From DATAWZ01 sp036266975 (GTDB lineage Bacteria > Actinomycetota > Thermoleophilia > Solirubrobacterales > Solirubrobacteraceae), in NCBI GenBank assembly GCA_036266975.1, contig DATAWZ010000137.1, forward strand, positions 1-15,535: 15,535 nucleotides of DNA, written 5' to 3'. The translations under genes were made by a program, and so were the position numbers. Shown piece by piece: positions 13,874 to 15,535 of the stretch (position 1 is the first letter of the stretch; each line of letters starts with the position of its first letter). The notes beneath the pieces are model-generated. The model ran no database searches, was not told the DNA's origin, and worked only from the letters and a program-made list of their open reading frames with translations.

Positions 13874-13879
13874 AAGGTA
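13874..13879 (-). promoter_or_regulatory. Possible -10 box for leaderless parA
   Basis: TACCTT on the minus strand is followed by 7 nt and then the parA GTG. This is the spacing expected if transcription starts at or next to the initiation codon, and it would explain the lack of a Shine-Dalgarno. The hexamer keeps only the TA...T core and no clear -35 is visible. Confidence 0.3.
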
Positions 13880-13972
13880 GCGCCCGCCTCGGGCGAACCG
13901 CAGCGGCGGGTCCGAAGCACGGGCCCCACACTCCGCACGCAGCGAACAATTCTCCCGCCGCTCGTCGCCGGC

Positions 13973-14668
13973 TCAGGCGCCAGCGGCACGCAGCGGCGAC
14001 CGTCGCGCAACGCCGGGACGACGGGGAAAGCGCTCTGGGGTGGGCGCGACCTTGCGGTACACGTCCAGCCGCAGATCACGGGCGAGCGCGTACGGACGGG
14101 AGCGACGGCGCTCCTGCAGTGAGAGGCCGAGGAGCTCGGCAACCCCGTCCGGCTCCGTCCGCTCCCCGGCCCGCCAGGCCACGAGCCAACCGCCCAGGCC
14201 CAGCAGCGGCGCCCCGTATTCCAGAACGACCTCGGGCGCCGCGAGCGCACGGGCCACGACGAGGTCGTGCGCCCCCAGTCCCGCTGGCCACCCTTCGGCC
14301 CGCGCGGCGACGACCGCGGCGTTGGTCAGGCCGAGCCGATCGATGGCCTCCCCCAAGAGGCGCGCCTTGCGACGGACGGACTCCACGAGCGCCACCCGCG
14401 CGTGGGGGAGCGCGATCGCCAGCGGTAAGCCCGGAAGACCCGCACCGGAGCCGAGGTCCGCAATACAGCTCGCGGCACGGACCGGCTCGAGCTCCAGGGC
14501 GGACAGGCTGTCCGCGATATGCACGTCGACGGCCCGCTCGGGCTCGTGCACCGCGGTGGGCGCCCGCGGTGCGGACAGGAGCTCGAGGAGGACATCAAGG
14601 CGGTCGCGCTGCGCAGCGGCGAGTCCGTGGCGCCCGCGGAGCTCCGCCAGGCGGGCCGCGGCGCTCAC
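13973..14668 (-). CDS. rsmG: 16S rRNA (guanine-527-N7)-methyltransferase RsmG
   Basis: 231 residues that use SAM to methylate G527 in the 530 loop of 16S rRNA; loss gives low-level streptomycin resistance in other bacteria. VHEPERAVDVHIADSLSALE is the conserved RsmG lead-in. CIADLGSGAGLPGLPLAIAL (SAM loop about 71-80), VESVRRKARLL and DLVVARALA follow in the normal order. YRKVAPTPERFPRRPGVARR is the family's signature C-terminus. GTG 14668 is chosen because it matches the family start and overlaps the stop of the upstream small gene as GTGA. It has no Shine-Dalgarno of its own, so it depends on translational coupling. It sits between khpB and parA, as in many bacteria. Confidence 0.96.
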   Translation of the reverse strand: MSAAARLAELRGRHGLAAAQRDRLDVLLELLSAPRAPTAVHEPERAVDVHIADSLSALELEPVRAASCIADLGSGAGLPGLPLAIALPHARVALVESVRRKARLLGEAIDRLGLTNAAVVAARAEGWPAGLGAHDLVVARALAAPEVVLEYGAPLLGLGGWLVAWRAGERTEPDGVAELLGLSLQERRRSRPYALARDLRLDVYRKVAPTPERFPRRPGVARRSPLRAAGA

Positions 14669-15033
14669 GGCTGCTCGCGAGCGCGGATACGAGCGATGAA
14701 GGGGGCGTACCGCTCGTGCATCTGCGCGAGCCGAGCCGCGGCGTGAGCGTCCAGTCCCTCGAGGCCTGCCGACTCCAATACGGGGAGCACGTCGAGCACC
14801 AGCGCCTCGCCGCGCGCCATCCATTGGTAGTAGCTGCGCCCGCCGTGCGTGTAGGGCCCGTAGAGGCGGCTCCGGGGGAACCGGTCGGCGAGGAAGCGGA
14901 ACAGCAGTTCGTGGCGGGTGTGCATCCGCAGGGTGACCTGCGGCTGACGGCCGTCGCCCCCAAACGACCCCTCGCCGATCAGCAGCCCGATGACCAGCCC
15001 ACGGTCGAAATCGCTGAGGGCCGGGGCCGCCAT
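14665..15033 (-). CDS. Small LAGLIDADG-type (homing-endonuclease-like) protein
   Basis: 122 residues with one LAGLIDADG-like helix: GLVIGLLIGEGSFGGDG (residues 12-28), with Glu21 at the catalytic acidic position and the GSF that often follows. PQVTLRMHTRHELLFRFLAD, then LYGPYTHGGRSYYQWMARG, fits the beta-beta-alpha DNA-binding saddle. ESAGLEGLDAHAAARLAQMH resembles the C-terminal helices of one such domain. One motif means it would act as a homodimer. It is not within an intron or intein: its stop overlaps the rsmG start by 4 nt, and 36 nt separate it from khpB, so it is a built-in operon member. It may be a domesticated endonuclease acting as a DNA- or RNA-binding protein, as in WhiA. ATG 15033 lacks a Shine-Dalgarno. 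Confidence 0.75.
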   Translation of the reverse strand: MAAPALSDFDRGLVIGLLIGEGSFGGDGRQPQVTLRMHTRHELLFRFLADRFPRSRLYGPYTHGGRSYYQWMARGEALVLDVLPVLESAGLEGLDAHAAARLAQMHERYAPFIARIRAREQP

Positions 15034-15037
15034 GGTT

Positions 15038-15064
15038 GTTTCACCGTAGTGAAAAACGTGAAAC
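15038..15064. promoter_or_regulatory. Cluster of parS-like half-sites (GTTTCAC / GTGAAAC)
   Basis: Three copies of the parS half-site lie in 27 bp: GTTTCAC at 15038-15044, GTGAAAA at 15049-15055 and GTGAAAC at 15058-15064. The bacterial parS consensus, TGTTTCACGTGAAACA, is two such halves back to back. Here the first pair is opened by 4 bp (CGTA) and a third half-site follows 9 bp on. They fill the gap between khpB and the LAGLIDADG gene, about 2 kb from parAB. This may be a degenerate or spaced ParB site, or an operator bound by the neighbouring protein. No intact parS was seen elsewhere in the window. Confidence 0.45.
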
Positions 15065-15069
15065 GAGCG

Positions 15070-15531
15070 CTACGGCGCGAGGGGGGCGACGACCAGGTGC
15101 CGGTCCGGCTCCTCGCCCTCGCTGTAGGTCTCGACATCCCCGCGCTCGCGCAGGTACTCGTGCACCACGCGCCGCTCGGTGGCCGGCATCGCCTCCAGTG
15201 CCACGGGCCCTCCGCGGCGAAGCGCTTCCTCGGCAGCCTGGTCGGCCTGGGCCTGCAGCGCCTCGGCCCGGCGAGCGCGGTATCCGTCGGCATCGATTAC
15301 CACCCGCAGCCGCGGTCCCTCCCCGCGCACCACGATCCGCTGCGCGAGGTGCTGGATGGCGTCGATCGTCTGGCCCCGCCGGCCGATCACCAGCCCGAGC
15401 CCCTCGCCCTCGAGCCTCCCCGTGAGCGTCTCGCCCTCCTGCTCAACGGAAACCGACGCCCTCAACCCCAGGCCGCGCGAGACCTCTTCGAGCAGGCCCC
15501 GCAGGGCTTCGTCGGCGTCCGGTGCGCTCAT
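15070..15531 (-). CDS. khpB: KhpB/Jag, KH- and R3H-domain RNA-binding protein
   Basis: 153 residues. LGLVIGRRGQTIDAIQHLAQ (about 45-64) is the KH-domain GxxG helix region, close to the GKRGQTLDALQ of the family. The central stretch ADGYRARRAEALQAQADQAA leads to an R3H domain (about 112-151) with ATERRVVHEYL and TYSEGEEPDRHLVV. Partnered with KhpA, this protein binds many RNAs and affects cell division and elongation in Gram-positive bacteria. The Jag-N domain found in firmicute proteins is absent, as is usual in actinobacteria. ATG 15531 is 4 bases from the window edge, so its ribosome site cannot be judged. In most genomes yidC precedes it, and that is expected just beyond the edge. Confidence 0.93.
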   Translation of the reverse strand: MSAPDADEALRGLLEEVSRGLGLRASVSVEQEGETLTGRLEGEGLGLVIGRRGQTIDAIQHLAQRIVVRGEGPRLRVVIDADGYRARRAEALQAQADQAAEEALRRGGPVALEAMPATERRVVHEYLRERGDVETYSEGEEPDRHLVVAPLAP

Positions 15532-15535
15532 CGTC

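Overview
This window looks like a chromosomal segment of a high-GC actinobacterium, with coding almost entirely on the minus strand. The order khpB(jag)–rsmG–parA–parB at the right end is the conserved gene neighbourhood near the bacterial replication origin. A Mce-type (YrbE) permease, leaderless-looking starts and GC-rich hairpins without T-tracts also fit Actinomycetota. A deep branch such as Thermoleophilia/Solirubrobacterales is my best guess, but that is inference from gene style and no marker gene here proves it.

Layout, left to right. (a) 1-2325, minus: the N-terminal third of a YrbE/MlaE-like permease, preceded by a GC-rich leader with a short Shine-Dalgarno-led leader ORF, and upstream of that a GAF + PucR-type regulator. 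(b) 2636-3655, minus: a luciferase-like flavin-dependent oxidoreductase. It is divergent from 3817-4740, plus: a ROK-fold protein that has lost the zinc-binding cysteines. (c) 4730-7798, minus: one 1022-residue ORF joining a 14-TM DHA2-type drug exporter to a C-terminal arylsulfotransferase-like domain through an extra TM segment. (d) 8009-8188, plus: a tiny Ser/Thr-rich lipoprotein missed by length filters. (e) 8417-8490, minus: tRNA-Ile(GAT), then 8527-9135, minus: a secreted, C-terminally anchored protein of unknown function. (f) 9138-9867, minus: a shrunken group II intron. It keeps the 5' GUGCG, part of the RNA, the maturase C-terminus and domain V, but has lost the reverse-transcriptase core, and it ends next to the start codon of the secreted protein. 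(g) 9888-12179, minus: a large GT-C-like membrane protein ending in a perfect 12-bp hairpin. (h) 12219-15531, minus: parB, parA, rsmG, a small LAGLIDADG-type protein and khpB.

The most interesting points are four. First, the exporter–arylsulfotransferase fusion, whose odd TM count would place the enzyme outside the membrane. Second, the single-motif LAGLIDADG protein built into the khpB–rsmG operon with a 4-nt start/stop overlap. Third, the array of parS-like half-sites directly in front of it. Fourth, the internally deleted group II intron sitting between a candidate promoter and its gene. The Mce-type transport, flavin enzyme and exporter regions are accessory in character; the right 3.3 kb is core origin-proximal chromosome-segregation and ribosome-maturation functions.
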